Below are positions 11,091-21,661 of a stretch of 64,000 nucleotides of DNA, piece after piece. The stretch spans positions 13,208,263-13,272,262 of the forward strand of contig NC_091208.1 in the NCBI RefSeq assembly GCF_040958095.1, given 5' to 3'. This DNA comes from Procambarus clarkii. Lineage: Eukaryota > Arthropoda > Malacostraca > Decapoda > Cambaridae. How positions within the stretch are numbered: position 1 is the first letter of the stretch; every line of letters starts with the position of its first letter. Made by a program: the position numbers and the translations under genes. A model generated the notes under the pieces. That model had not been told where the DNA came from and did no database searches. It worked only from the letters and a program-made list of their open reading frames with translations.

Positions 11091-11326
11091 CTAAGGGGAC
11101 AACTTATCGTTAAATATTTCTTCCATTTTTTCTAACCTGTTTCTCTTTAACTCCTCTTCAACCCGTTTCTTGAGGTTCTTCAACATAATATATCGATGCA
11201 AGGACATATTTCTGCGCCTGAGTTTGGAAATTTTGGCGGTGGAGAGCTTCCGAATTAAATTTTGCTCCCTCATCTGAATCTTGCGGGAGAGAAGTAACTC
11301 TTCTCAAATGAATTAGTCTTTGCCAT
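11091..11326 (-). pseudogene. Short SERTA/IER-like frame, unit 1 copy
   Basis: A short Lys/Arg-rich reading frame beginning with ATG at 11324-11326 (MAKTN..FEKSYFSP) and ending at 11091-11093. One C is missing in the CCCC run after SYFSP compared with the unit-2 copy, so the downstream part (MREQNLIRKLSTAKISKLRR, then LHRYIMLKNLKKRVEEEL) is in another frame. The SLHRYVMLKNLKKRV segment faintly recalls the helix of SERTA and immediate-early-response (IER2/IER5) proteins. That resemblance is by eye and weak. Three copies exist, each broken differently. Confidence 0.4.
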
Positions 11327-12099
11327 GGTTACAACAACGGACGAGCGTAAACAAACAGGGCGACCATTAAAGAACTGGGGAAGCAAGTGAGGGTCTGAGT
11401 TGGTTCGGCGCCTTATGAGCTAAATCATATCAATTGAAGTCTGGTGACATGGAGTTTTTGTCTAGTATCCGAAATAAATGGATAGATCACTGAGCCACGA
11501 CAGCACGCAATAGCCCGTACTATGATAAATTTTGTTATAGTAGTCGATTGTGAGACAACATCAACATGCTATTGATGCAAAATGTCTCAACACAAACAAC
11601 CACTCACATCTTTACAAATGGATCATTAGAGCAAGAATGAGATTCTGTTGGTGCAACAGTTAAGAACATAAGAAGGTGACTGCAGAAGGCCTACTGGCAC
11701 ATAAAAGGCAACTGCTATTTATAACCACCCAATCCCACTCATATACATGTCCATCCCTCTCTTGACACAATTGATGGACCCCACCTCCACCACAGTAGGC
11801 GGTAATTGGTTCTACATATCAACAACTCTGTTACCGAACCAGTATTTACCCATGTCTATTATAAATCTAATCTTATCCAATTTATACTCATTGTTTCGTG
11901 TTATGTCTTGTGTTAATACTTTTAATACTACTATTAAAATCTCCTTATGTTTTGTGGTAATAGGGTCCACAAATCGACAGTCCTGTTACCGAATCTGTAT
12001 TTACCCAGAACATTCCCATATCTATAGTTATCCAGTTTATATTCATTGTTTTGAATTTTATTATGCGTTGATACTTTTAATACCCTATTAATATTGCAT

Positions 12100-13442
12100 A
12101 ATATTTCGGCCAATTAGCCTAACGTCTATTGTGGGAAAGTTACTTGAATCAATAATTGCAAATACAATTCGTCTCCATCTTGAAAAACAAATTAATAAAT
12201 GAGTCGCAACATGGTTTTACAAATGGCCGTTCATGTTTAACAAATTTGCTAACTTTTTATTCCAGCATAGTTGAGGCAGTTGATAGTGGTAAGGATTGTG
12301 ATGTTGTGTACCTTGACTTTAACAAAGCTTTTGATACAGTGCCACATGAAAGACTAATTAAAAAAATAGAAGCTTATGGTATTGGGGGTGCCATATTAAG
12401 TTTGATTAGGGCATGGCAATTCCAAAGGAAACAGAGAGTTAGTATAAATGGGGTTGAGTGGGATAATGTTGTTAGTGGAGTACCTCAGGGCTCTGTTCTG
12501 GGCCCTCTGTTGTTTATAATATATATCAATGATTTAAATTCAGGTTTGAGTAGCAACATTTGCAAATTTGCCGATGATACGAAAATCGGTAGGGAAATTA
12601 ATTTGGAGGAGGACTCACTATCACTTCAAGTTGATCTAGATAGGGTTTTGAAATGGTCATAGTATTGGCAAATGCAGTTTAATGCTGATAAATGTAATGT
12701 TCTGAGGCTAGGTAATGATGATAGAGTAACAAGATACGAGCTAGATGGTGTTGAGATTGCGAAGTCGGATTGCGAAATGGATCTAGGAGTTAGGATTAGT
12801 AAGAATTTAAAAGAAAAGGATCAATGCATGAATGTTCGTAATAAGGTGAATAGGACACTGGGATTTATTAATCGAAGTGTTAGTAACAAGACACCTGGTG
12901 TGGTTCTCAAGCTATATCTTGCTCTGGTTAGGCCCCATTTAGATTATGCAGTTCAGTTTTGGTCGCAGTATTATAGAATGGATATAAATTCGCTTGAACG
13001 TGTCCAGCGTAGGATGAATAAGGAAATTCACCAAATTAGAAATCTTTCATATGAAGAAAAATTAACAAAGCTTAAGTTGCATTCACTGGTAAGGCGAAGA
13101 GTTAGGGGTGACATGATAGAGGTTTACAAGTGGATGAATGGACATAACAGGGGGAATATTAATAGGGTATTAAAAATATCAACAGAAGACAGAACACGAA
13201 ACAATGGGTATAAATTGGATAAGTTTAGATTTAGGAAAGACTTTGGAAAATACTGGTTCAGTAACAGGGTTGTTGATTTGTGGAACCAATTGCCACGTAA
13301 CGTGGTGGAGGTGGGGTCCCTCGATTGTTTCAAGCGCGGGTTGGACAAGTATATGAGTGGGATTGGGTGGTTATAGATAGGAGCTGCTCGTATGGGCTAA
13401 TAGGCCTTATGCCGTTACCTTTGTTCTCATGTTCTTATGTTA
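12100..13442 (+). mobile_element. CR1-like LINE, 5' truncated, best-preserved RT
   Basis: A plus-strand LINE copy from within the RT domain (RPISLTSIVGKLLESI at about 12110) to the 3' terminus GTTCTCATGTTCTTATGTTA near 13442. The 3' UTR carries the typical ATAGGCCTTATGCCGTTACC phrase, the reverse complement of the marker seen in all minus-strand copies. It sits inside unit 2 of the tandem array and is therefore younger than the array. Confidence 0.85.
12110..13376 (+). pseudogene. CR1-like reverse transcriptase (partial, two lesions)
   Basis: RT domain of the LINE: SQHGFTNGRSC (motif 2 region), VVYLDFNKAFDTVPHERL with the first catalytic Asp, SGVPQGSVLGPLLF, and FADDTK, the second catalytic motif in intact form. 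The C-terminal part follows (LERVQRRM, RGDMIEVYKWMNG, WNQLPRNVVEV) and ends at 13374-13376. Two lesions are visible: a frameshift near 12200 (QINK then stop, while NESQHGF continues in another frame) and a TAG at 12660-12662 where related copies have a Lys codon (KWSKDWQMQF). Cytoplasmic/nuclear target-primed reverse transcription is the family role. Confidence 0.85.
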
Positions 13443-13679
13443 TATCCTTGTTTGTTCATATGAATGTCCATTCATATGAACAAATGATCAAGAGATCCTT
13501 CAACTGTTATGCTATGCGGTAATTTGCTGTTCGAATTGTGTACACTGTTACCAAACCAACATTTACCCAGGCCATATCCCATTTTCCCAATGGGTAATTA
13601 CCCAGGCCATTACCCATTTCTAAATTTAAACTTTTCAAATTTATACCCATTTGTTCATGTTTAGCCTTGTATTGATCGA

Positions 13680-13786
13680 ATTGTGACTGGTCCAGGACGG
13701 ACCGGAACTTCGTCGTTCCGTCACTTTCTAGTGTGAGGTTCAGTCAACATATTTCAACAAACTTTTTTTGTGTCTCCTCGTCTGCA
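13680..13786 (+). repeat. ACGTCGTCG repeat family copy
   Basis: Diverged copy (GGTCCAGGACGGACCGGAAC, then TTCGTCGTTCC) followed by the family's usual right half with TCAACATATTTCAA and CTCCTCGTCTG. Units 1 (10149-10249) and 3 (15953-16060) carry it at the same place. Confidence 0.65.
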
Positions 13787-14623
13787 TGTGTTGAGACTTT
13801 TAATACCCTATTAATAACCCCTTTGCTATGTCCATTAGCCCACTTGTACATCCCTATCATGTCAACCCTAATTCGTTGCCTTTCCATATAATGTAATTTA
13901 AGCTTCGTCAATCTTTTTTACTATGGCAGATTTCTAATTTGCGAGATTACCTGCGTCATCCTACGCTGGAAACGTTCTAGTAAATTAAAATCCATTCCAT
14001 AGTATGTTGATACGATCTGAACTGCGTAATCTACAGGGGGCCTAACAGTAGTAATATATAGCTGAAGAACAACACCAGGTTTCTTATTACTAAGGCTACG
14101 ATTAATTAATCCAAGTGTCCTATTTGACTTTTTACTAATATTTTTGTATTGATTTTTTGGTTGTAAATTCTTGCTAATTATATCTCTTATATACCCCTGA
14201 TCCCTTTCGCAACCCGCCTGCGCAATCGCAACGAATACCAGAAAATTTAATAATTGTATACAATTGGGACAAAAACAGTGCAGGATAATGTAAATGTAGC
14301 ACGGTATGCCTGCAAAATATAGCACTAGGTGATTTATTACTGACTGTTCGAGAAACAAATCCCATTGTCATATTTGCATTAATTTGCAACACCCATTTGC
14401 AGACTTGGCTACAGGTGATGCTGGGAGGTAATGAACCCAATAGTTTATGAATGTCATTAATTTTGTTTCATAAATGTCATGAAAGTTAATGAAACTGTGG
14501 AACAAAGGCTCCGCTATTACATTAGTTAAGAACATAAGAATGAAGGTAAATGTTGAAGGCCTATTGGCCCATACAACCTAGATCCTTTTTGTAACAAACC
14601 ATATGGTCAGAAGGAGGAAGATG

Positions 14624-14860
14624 CTAAGGGGAGAACTTACCGTTAAATAATTCTTCCATATATTCTAACCTGTTTCTTGTTAACTCCTACTCCACCCGTT
14701 TCTTGAGATTCTTCAACATAACATATCGATGGAAGGACATAGTCCTGCGCCAGAGTTTGGAAATTTTGGCGGTGGAGAACTTTAGAATTGTATTTTGCTC
14801 TCTCATCTGAATCTTGCGGGGAGAGAAGTAACTCTTCTCAAATGGATTAGTTTTTGCCAT
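14624..14860 (-). pseudogene. Short SERTA/IER-like frame, unit 2 copy
   Basis: Minus-strand copy of the short frame: MAKTNPFEKSYFSPRKIQMR and onward in one frame, then SFHRYVMLKNLKKRVE, followed by TAG where the unit-3 copy has CAG (Gln). Beyond it the same C-terminus to the stop at 14624-14626 is still recognisable. The upstream frame is intact here, which fixes the probable start at 14860. Confidence 0.4.
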
Positions 14861-15393
14861 GGTAACAACAACGGACGAGCGTAAACAAACATCACGACCA
14901 GGAAAGAACTGGGGAAGCAAGTGAGGGTCTGAATTGGTTCGGCGCCTTATGAGCTAAATCATATCAGGTGAAGTCTGGTGACATGGAGTTTTTGAATAGT
15001 ATCTGAAATAAATGGATATATCACTGTGCCACTACAGCACGCAATAGCCCGTACTCTGATAAATTTTGTTATAGTAGTCGATTGTGAGACCACATCAACA
15101 TGCACTTGATGGAAAATATCTCAACACAAACAACCACTCGCATCTTCACAAATGGATCATTCGAGCAAGAATGAGATTCTGTTGGTGCAACAGTTAAGAA
15201 CATAAGAAGGTGACTGCAGAAGGTCTATTGGCACATAAAAAGCAACTGCTAATTATAACCACCCAATCCCACTCAAATATATGTCCATCCCTCTCTTGAA
15301 ACAATTGATGGACCCCACCATTACCACAGTAGGCGGTAATTGGTTCTACAAATCAACAACTCTGTTACCGAACCAGTATTTACCCATGACTAT

Positions 15394-16620
15394 TATAAAT
15401 CTAATCTTATCCAATTTATACTCATTGTTTCGTGTTATGTATTGTGTTGAAACTTTTAATACTACTATTATTATCCACCTATGTTTTGCGATAATAGGGT
15501 CCACAAATCGACAGTCCTGTTACCGAATCTGTATTTACCCAGAACATTCCCATATCTATAGTTATCCAGTTTATATTCATTGTTTTGAGTTTTATTATTC
15601 GTTGATACTTTTAATACCCTATTAATATCCCTCTTTGTTCATATGAACATTCCTATGTTCATATGAATGTCCATGCATATGAACATAGGAATGAAGGTAA
15701 AAGCAGATGGCCTATTAGCAGGTGGCATCGCCGTCGAAGAAGATCCTATTTATATCCACCCAACCCCATTCACATATATATAAAAACCTACGCTTGAAAC
15801 AATCAAGAGATCCTTCAACTGTTATGCTATGCGGTAATTTGCCCTTCGAATTGTGTACACAGTTACCAAACAAACATTTACCCAGGCCATTTCTAAATTT
15901 AAACTTTTCAAATTTATACTCATTTGTTAATGTTTAGCCTTGTGTTGATCGAATTGTGACTGGTCCAGGACGGACCAGAACTTAGTCGTTCCATCACTTT
16001 CTAGTGTGAGGTTCAGTCAACATATTTCAACCAAGTTTTTGTGACTCCTCGTCTGCGTATGTTGATACTTTTATTACCCTATTAATATCCAAATTGCTAT
16101 GTCCATTAACCCACTTGTACATCCCTATTATGTCAACCCTAATTCTTCGCCTTTCCATATAATGTAATTTAAGCTTCGTCAATCTTTTTTACTATGGCAG
16201 ATTTCTAATTTGCGAGATTAACTTCGTCATACTACGCTGGACACGTTCTAGTAAATTAATATCCATTCCATAGTATGTTGATACGATCTGAACTGCATAA
16301 TCTACAGGGGGCCTAACAGTAGTAATATATAGCTGAAGAACAACACCAGGTTTCTAATTACTAACGCTACGATTATTTAATCCTAGTGTCCTATTTGACT
16401 TTTTACTAATATTTTTGTATTGATTTTTTGGTTTTACATCTCTTATATCCCCTCTGATCCCTTTCGCAACCTGCCTGCGCAATCGCAACGAATACCCAAA
16501 AATTTATTAATTGTATACAATTGGGACAAAAACAGGACAGGATAATGTAAATTGAGCATTGTATGGCTGTAAAAAATAGCACTAGGTAATTCATTACTGA
16601 CTGTTCGAGAAACAAATCCC
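15394..16620. repeat. Tandem segmental unit 3, truncated
   Basis: Repeats the unit-1 order from AATCTAATCTTATCC through the GTTCATATGAAC palindrome and the diverged CR1-like RT remnant. Unit order breaks at about 16620, where sequence equivalent to the end of the unit continues in inverted orientation (16625-16870). Confidence 0.7.
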
Positions 16621-16627
16621 ATCAGGC

Positions 16628-16752
16628 TCAGAAATACGTCCTTGCATCGATATGTTATGTTGAAGAACCTCAAGAAACTGGTGGAGCAGGAGTTAACGAG
16701 AAACAGGTTAAAATATATGGAAGAATTATTTAACAGTAAGTTCTCCCCTTAG
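16628..16752 (+). pseudogene. Short SERTA/IER-like frame, third copy, inverted fragment
   Basis: The C-terminal half of the short frame on the plus strand: SLHRYVMLKNLKKLVEQELT through MEELFNSKFSP and the stop at 16750-16752. It is followed by the same 3' flank as the other two copies. The N-terminal half is missing because of the inversion breakpoint at about 16620. Confidence 0.4.
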
Positions 16753-17584
16753 CTTCTTCCTCCTGCTGACCATATGGTTTGTTATAAAAAGGATCTGGGT
16801 TGTATGGGCCAATAGGCTTTCAACATTTACCTTCATTCTTATGTTCTTAACTAATGTAATAGCGGAGCCTTTGTTCAACAGATTCATTAACTTTCATGAC
16901 TACTTTCATAAGTAGTGTAGATCAGGGTTAGCAGAATTGGTCAGTGGGAGTTTATAAAGTCATTCACAGATCAACAGATTATGTTATCCAAACTAAGCTA
17001 CCTTGTGGTGAAAGAAGGTACGTTAGGTTCTTTAATTTTTATATATTGCATATTATGAACTCACAAGAGTGTGATTTATCTGCGTACGTGTCCCTAGACA
17101 CGTACTACCAGTTGAACCATGACTAATAAAATATTTCTTGTATAGTTACTTGAAGTTTGGAAGGTACCAACATTAGCGACAATATACATATATTGGTAAA
17201 ACTATGTTCATTTTGTTTTTAAAATTAAATATTTTTTTTCTGAATTTGCGTATATACATAGCAGGTTAAATATTAAATTATAAAATTCTTATATTGTAGT
17301 TTCAGATAAATGGAGGAAGGTACATAAGCTTCACCAGGATGTTTCGTACATTATTAGTCAACTGATTCTGAAATTTATGGTAAGTACAACAACCTCGTAC
17401 TTGTTAAATTGATCAGTAAATGCAAACTAAACCGCCATAATTGAGGAAAGATGTTCGATTAATCCTCGAGTTGAGGATACGGTTCGATTAATCCTCGAAT
17501 TGAGGATACGGTTCGATTAATTCTCGTCCAATTCGTAGCACTTAATGTCTCCCAAAATCGGTCAAAATTTTGCTTCATTGCACC

Positions 17585-17778
17585 CCCATTAAAAACGTTA
17601 AGAATATAAGAATGAGAGTAATTACAGAAAGTATGGGCCTTATGGTCCATACGAGACAGCTCTTGTTTATATCCACCCAATCTCATTCATGTGTCAAACC
17701 TAAGCTTGACACAATCAAGATACCCCACTTGCATTATGTTATGCGGTAATTAGTTCTGCACAATTTCAACCATATTAC
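17585..17778 (-). mobile_element. CR1-like LINE 3' fragment in intron
   Basis: Degraded LINE 3' end (marker AGAATATAAGAATGAGAGTA and CCATACGAGACAGCTC). The same fragment lies at the same intronic position in copies 2 (about 25735-25930) and 3 (about 46685-46865) of the 2H-like gene, so it was inserted before the gene was duplicated. Confidence 0.6.
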
Positions 17779-17799
17779 TGAACGAATATTATCTCATTA

Positions 17800-18042
17800 C
17801 GCACAGAAATCACAATAGCGTGATGCATCAGATGAACAAATCCATGAGGGTTTGAACCTACGTCCGGGATAATCCCAGACGTGCTTTCTCCCTGTGTAGA
17901 TGCTGTGGGAGCCTTGTGAGGGCAGTTACACTCAAAGTGCCCATTTTCTTTTACCATGTCGTGGCGCAGTCGAATAAGGCGCGTCTGGGGCCATCTCGGA
18001 CGTAGGTTATTCACGGCCCTTGTGGATTTGTTCATATTAATT
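17800..18042. mobile_element. Inverted pair of tRNA-like SINE heads
   Basis: Two related tRNA-like segments in opposite orientation: minus strand (reverse complement of GAACAAATCCATGAGGGTTT..CCCAGACG) and plus strand (GTGGCGCAGTCGAATAAGGC, then CGTCTGGGGCCATC). The B-box is best seen in the equivalents at 26.1 kb and 47.05 kb (AGGTTCGAACCCTA). Pol III promoter-like boxes suggest a tRNA-derived SINE. It is present in the same intron of all three gene copies. Confidence 0.55.
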
Positions 18043-18760
18043 CATTCTTCGCCTTTCTAGAGAATGTAATTTAAGTTTTTAAGCTTTAAATAATAGTTCT
18101 TATATATTTACTTACTATTCGCCGATATTAACAACGTGCTCTCTTTTTCCTCAGAAAAAAGAACGGAAGCTGAGCATCGTCTTAGATGGCTTTGGGAATT
18201 TTGACACAAGTGTCATCTTCCTAAAGATTCAAGAGTCACACAATCCTTTCGATCTGCGGCGGGAGATTATTGCCCTACTGGACAAGTAAGGTCTACGCCT
18301 ACAGAATTACAGTTTTGAACCCCACGTCACATTATTCAAGCGACGGTGGGTGAATGAGAATGAACTTGCTTATTACAGGAGACCCACCGTTCAAACCCAA
18401 CATCGAGAAATCATAAGAGATCTTTTCAAATCTGCAAATATTCCCCGCCGAACGAAAATCCCCATTCCAAGGGTGGGGTTCAAGGAGTATACCCTGAAGT
18501 ATGCTTCCCAATCTACAAATATGCCCATGTCAATTGGGCACTTGGCTAATTCCCAGCCACCCTTGGAAAATACTACTACCGTTTATTCGTATATTGCGGC
18601 TCAGTTGAATGAACCTGAAACAAACACACAAACACCATTTAGACGAGAAAGAAAAAGTTTAAGACGACGACAAAGTTTGTTGATTTCTCAGACGACGACT
18701 GAAACCACTGAAACAAACAGCCAAGGAGGACAGCTAAGACGACGCCAGAGCTTCTCATAA

Positions 18761-19224
18761 TTACAAATAATATGTAAATTATAAATAATATTTATTTGTT
18801 TTTAACGTAACGAGAACTGAATTTGTCTTCATTCAGGATTTTTATAAACGTGATATAATAATATGATTTATGATTTAAATATAATATATGATTTATGAAT
18901 TAAATATAATATATGATTTATGATTTACATATAATATATGATTTAACATGATTTATAAAATCATGTATTTTTAGTGATATAAGATACAATATAAATTGTA
19001 TCTTTATTTGAATATAAATAACATTAATAAATTTTATTGTATATATACCAGAAATATTATTTTCCAATTGGATGCAGTAATTTTTACACAATAAAATCAC
19101 CAAGATAGTAAGTGTGACTCTTCCCTTTATAATACATATTCATATATAACTGGAACCTTTTACACTTATAATGGGAAATATTTCCCAATTATAACATAAC
19201 TTAACTACTTAAAACTCACTTCTA
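18761..19224. other. AT-rich 3' flank
   Basis: Strongly AT-rich sequence with repeated ATATAATATATGATTTA phrases (18855-18960). Similar sequence follows the minus-strand copy at 44.9-45.1 kb and copies 2 and 3, so it is the old 3' UTR and flank of the 2H-like gene. No other feature seen. Confidence 0.45.
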
Positions 19225-19740
19225 ATTATGTACCGCGAGGAGGATTTTTAGGTTTTCAGGTGCAGCCTCCCGGGGCTGCGGGGTGTGAGGCACGCCGGGT
19301 CAACCCTGTTGTCGGCGTTTTCGGCCCCGGACCCGTTTCCTGGTGCTGGCATGTGTGTTGATTCCCTGCCGTCTGTTGCCCCAGTGTCGGATCCTGCAGC
19401 TCGCCTGGGTGGTGGTGTGGGGGTTGGTGCAGCTCAGCCCACGCCGTCGGCTTTCCCGTCTCAGCCGCCCCTGCCTGCTACGTCCCTGAATACGGTGTCT
19501 CCTGTCGCTCTGGCTGTCCACGAGGAGCTGTCTCGTGCCGTGTGTGGCCCCCGGTTGTGGAAGCTGCGGTTCTCAGGGGTAAAGCGTGCCCGCCATAGGG
19601 TTCTGTTGTGGTGCAGGAAGATGGAAATGTTGATGGGAGTGATAGCTCAGACGACCGGCAGCCTGTCTCAAAGCGATCGAGGCGGGCTAGGAGTGTGTCT
19701 CCTCCCCGATGTGCCTACGCCATAGGCGGTGGACGCCTGT
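19225..19740 (+). pseudogene. Decayed fragment of gag-only retroelement
   Basis: Begins with a REEDF-like sequence (CGCGAGGAGGATTTTT) that matches the post-zinc-knuckle FREEDFPPL of the intact gag at 36.9 kb, and continues with Pro/Val/Ser-rich coding sequence (SLPSVAPVSDPAARLGG), a VCGP..VVEAA-like stretch and KRSRRA-like sequence. Frameshifts are frequent; the zinc knuckle is not included. GC-rich relative to its surroundings. Confidence 0.55.
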
Positions 19741-20610
19741 ACCATGTGTGCCGACAGCTGTAGTATACAGAGCATGTATCTCTTGGACCTGTTGCAAAGA
19801 AGTTGTAGCTACTATATCGACTGGCTTCACTTTATATGCAGTAAATAATCCCCGCACAATGCACACGAAATAACCATGAAATTGGTATTTGGTTGGCTTC
19901 ATGTTATTAATTCGATTGTAATTATTGTCTAAATCTCCCGTCCATTTCTATCGATATAGGGCATACCCACTAAGTTTTTTTTTTTTAATGTACAAAAAAA
20001 AACACTATCGAGCTATAACACAAAACAAAGAAAATATATTCATATATTTTAAGACAAATATAAAACACATTTGCTTCTATGCTGCAACATGACGACAATT
20101 ACAGAAAACGTTTTTTTTTAATTAAAATAGTTTTCATTGTGAGAGAAAAAAAGGCTATTGTTCAAGTTGCCGCTGACCCTCATTTCCCCACCCCCCCACC
20201 CTCCTCCTTCCCAATCATACTTTCCCTCCCTTTTGCCCCCCCCCCCCTCTCTCTCTCTCTCTCCCTTCTTCGTACAATCACATCCCATCCCTCCTACTCC
20301 CCCTCATCGAGAACATTTACCCCCTCCCTCAACAACCCCATTCAACTCGTCCCATCACCTCATGAATCTCATTTTTAGCAGAATCGCAGCCAAGAAAACA
20401 ATATTCAAGTAGTAGCACTAAAATATACATGTAGTTTCAATATCACTAGTTAGTAACCTCAGTTGAGTTGTTTCGTAACTTTAATTGGGAGATTTAGTTA
20501 GTAGCTTTAACTAATAACGATATTTGATAGCTTTGATATTTTGTAACTGATCAATTACAAGGTGGGTTAAGAACCATATCCTAGATAACCGGCTGCCCAG
20601 GCGAAAGACG
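19741..20610. other. Unrecognised; pyrimidine-rich tract
   Basis: Mostly AT-rich. A strong pyrimidine tract at about 20180-20350 includes C runs and a (CT)n microsatellite at about 20249-20271, producing Pro/Ser-rich open frames that are composition artefacts. Confidence 0.4.
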
Positions 20611-20639
20611 GTGGTTAAAGCCAGCCAGATTGGTGAGTA

Positions 20640-20805
20640 AACAGATCCATGGAGATTCGCAGTCCCCATGGGGAAGTGGTAACACACTTGCTTGGCATAT
20701 CGGAAGCGCTCAGAACTTGGTTCGTATCCTGGCCGGGGGAGAATTTACTGGGTGCCAATCCTTAACTGTAGCCTTTATTCATCCAGTAGTGTATAGGTAC
20801 CTACA
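20640..20805 (+). mobile_element. tRNA-derived SINE
   Basis: A tRNA-like head with an A-box-like GTGGTAACACACTTGCTTGG and a B-box-like GGTTCGTATCC, followed by a tail with ACTGGGTGCCAATCCTTAAC and CCTTTATTCATCCAG. A minus-strand relative lies at 56695-56830, with the same tail phrases. Confidence 0.6.
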
Positions 20806-20810
20806 GTCCG

Positions 20811-20918
20811 AGTGAGAATGGTCCAGGACGGACCGAAACGTTGTCGTCCCTTCACTTTCTAGTGTGTGGCTTGGTCAATATATTTCAGCCACGTTATTGT
20901 GACTCCTCGTCTCCATAT
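20811..20918 (+). repeat. ACGTCGTCG repeat family copy
   Basis: Near-consensus copy: GGTCCAGGACGGACCGAAAC, GTCCCTTCACTTTCTAGTGT, then TCAATATATTTCAGCC and GTGACTCCTCGTCT. It directly abuts the SINE at 20640. Confidence 0.75.
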
Positions 20919-21094
20919 GGGTAGTAGTTGGCATCCATCAGTCTCAAGAGACTATGGAGTTGCACTCTGGTTGTCGGTCTGGAGTGGCCTCACCAGAGCG
21001 CAAAGCCAGGGTAGGTTGATTCGGGGGACAAGTTGTTACCCAGGCAGCAGGTCTCCCCTCTCCACGGCGCTGAAAGTACCTAGTTGTTAAACTA

Positions 21095-21215
21095 TATAAC
21101 GGGTCGTTTTCCGGGGAAAATTAAGATTAAGGACTTGCCCGAAACGCTATACGTGCTAGTGGCTGTAAAAGAATGTAACAACTCTTGTATATATATAAAA
21201 GATAAAAGGGAGAGA
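21095..21215 (-). repeat. GCCCGAAACG repeat family copy
   Basis: Carries TTGCCCGAAACGCTATACGT then GCTAGTGGCTGTA. Related sequence occurs at about 27605-27650, 56625-56680 and, as the 3' UTR of a LINE, at 63835-63960. This suggests that these short copies are LINE 3' ends. Strand assignment is tentative. Confidence 0.45.
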
Positions 21216-21541
21216 GAGACAGAGACAGCCAGAACAAGCAGTGAAGGAGTATCTAAAATCAATGCTTGCACCTGGTCTCCTCCCACTTGAGTGAATGGGT
21301 CTTCGGCGGCTCCAGAAATCACTCGTCAGGACATTCTCCTTTTAGATAAAATACAGAGAAACACATCATTAAACATATTTACCTTTTTGTTGCTAAACCA
21401 AAGCACAAAAATTGCGCTGTGCACAAAAGCACAGATAAGAACACAAACAGGCTCACTCGGACTAAAAGTTCGCAAAGAAAGCACTTATAACATTCAACGA
21501 TCACTCGTAGCAAGTAATGTGTTGCATGAAATGCAAGATGA

Positions 21542-21661
21542 GTGCTGGGTCATGAGGCCGGATATAAGGTAATGGAAATAGGTGCTGGGTCATGAGGCCG
21601 GATATAAGGTAATGAAAATGGGTGCTGGAGCAGGAGGCCGGATACAAAGTAATAAAAATGG
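21542..21661. repeat. 40-bp tandem repeat, three units
   Basis: Unit begins GTGCTGGGTCATGAGGCCGG at 21542, 21582 and 21622; the third unit is slightly diverged. Nothing indicates function. Confidence 0.85.

Larger units (their letters stand above)
9596..11855. repeat. Tandem segmental unit 1
   Basis: First of three similar units. Order: CR1-like 3' fragment in minus orientation, the GTTCATATGAAC palindrome, a second CR1-like minus fragment with RT remnant, a minus-strand short reading frame at 11091-11326, and a degraded RNase H scrap at about 11585-11655 (THIF.NGS) into which a CR1 3' end is inserted. The same order returns from 11856 and 15394. Confidence 0.75.
11856..15393. repeat. Tandem segmental unit 2, interrupted by a CR1-like LINE
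   Basis: Starts with the same AATCTAATCTTATCCAATTT sequence as units 1 and 3. At about 12096-13440 it is interrupted by a plus-strand CR1-like LINE, after which unit sequence resumes (13443 onwards) and follows unit 1 to about 15393, lacking about 150 bases around the insertion. Confidence 0.75.
16905..18760 (+). pseudogene. 2H-phosphoesterase-like (AKAP7-type) gene remnant, copy 1
   Basis: Remnant of a multi-exon gene. An exon at about 17306-17379 ends FM with a GTAAGT donor (in copy 2 its start, WSEVDKL, is in phase with the upstream exon of copy 3). The last exon starts after CCTCAG at 18155: KKERKLSIVLDGFGNFDTSV with a following ..IFLKIQ.. strand, then NYSFEPHVTLFKRR; CAC of the H-V-T is at 18323-18325. 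A G-x-G-x-F strand followed by PHxTxxK is typical of the second half of AKAP7/LigT-like 2H phosphoesterases, which bind or cut nucleotides such as cyclic phosphates. TAA at 18287-18289 replaces the CAA found in the minus-strand copy at 45.6 kb, so the frame is broken. The tail to 18760 is Arg/Ser/Thr-rich. The first H-x-T exon is absent here. Confidence 0.5.

Noticed and set aside
20079-20412. Pro/Ser-rich open frames
   Set aside because: Caused by a pyrimidine tract with (CT)n; no domain.
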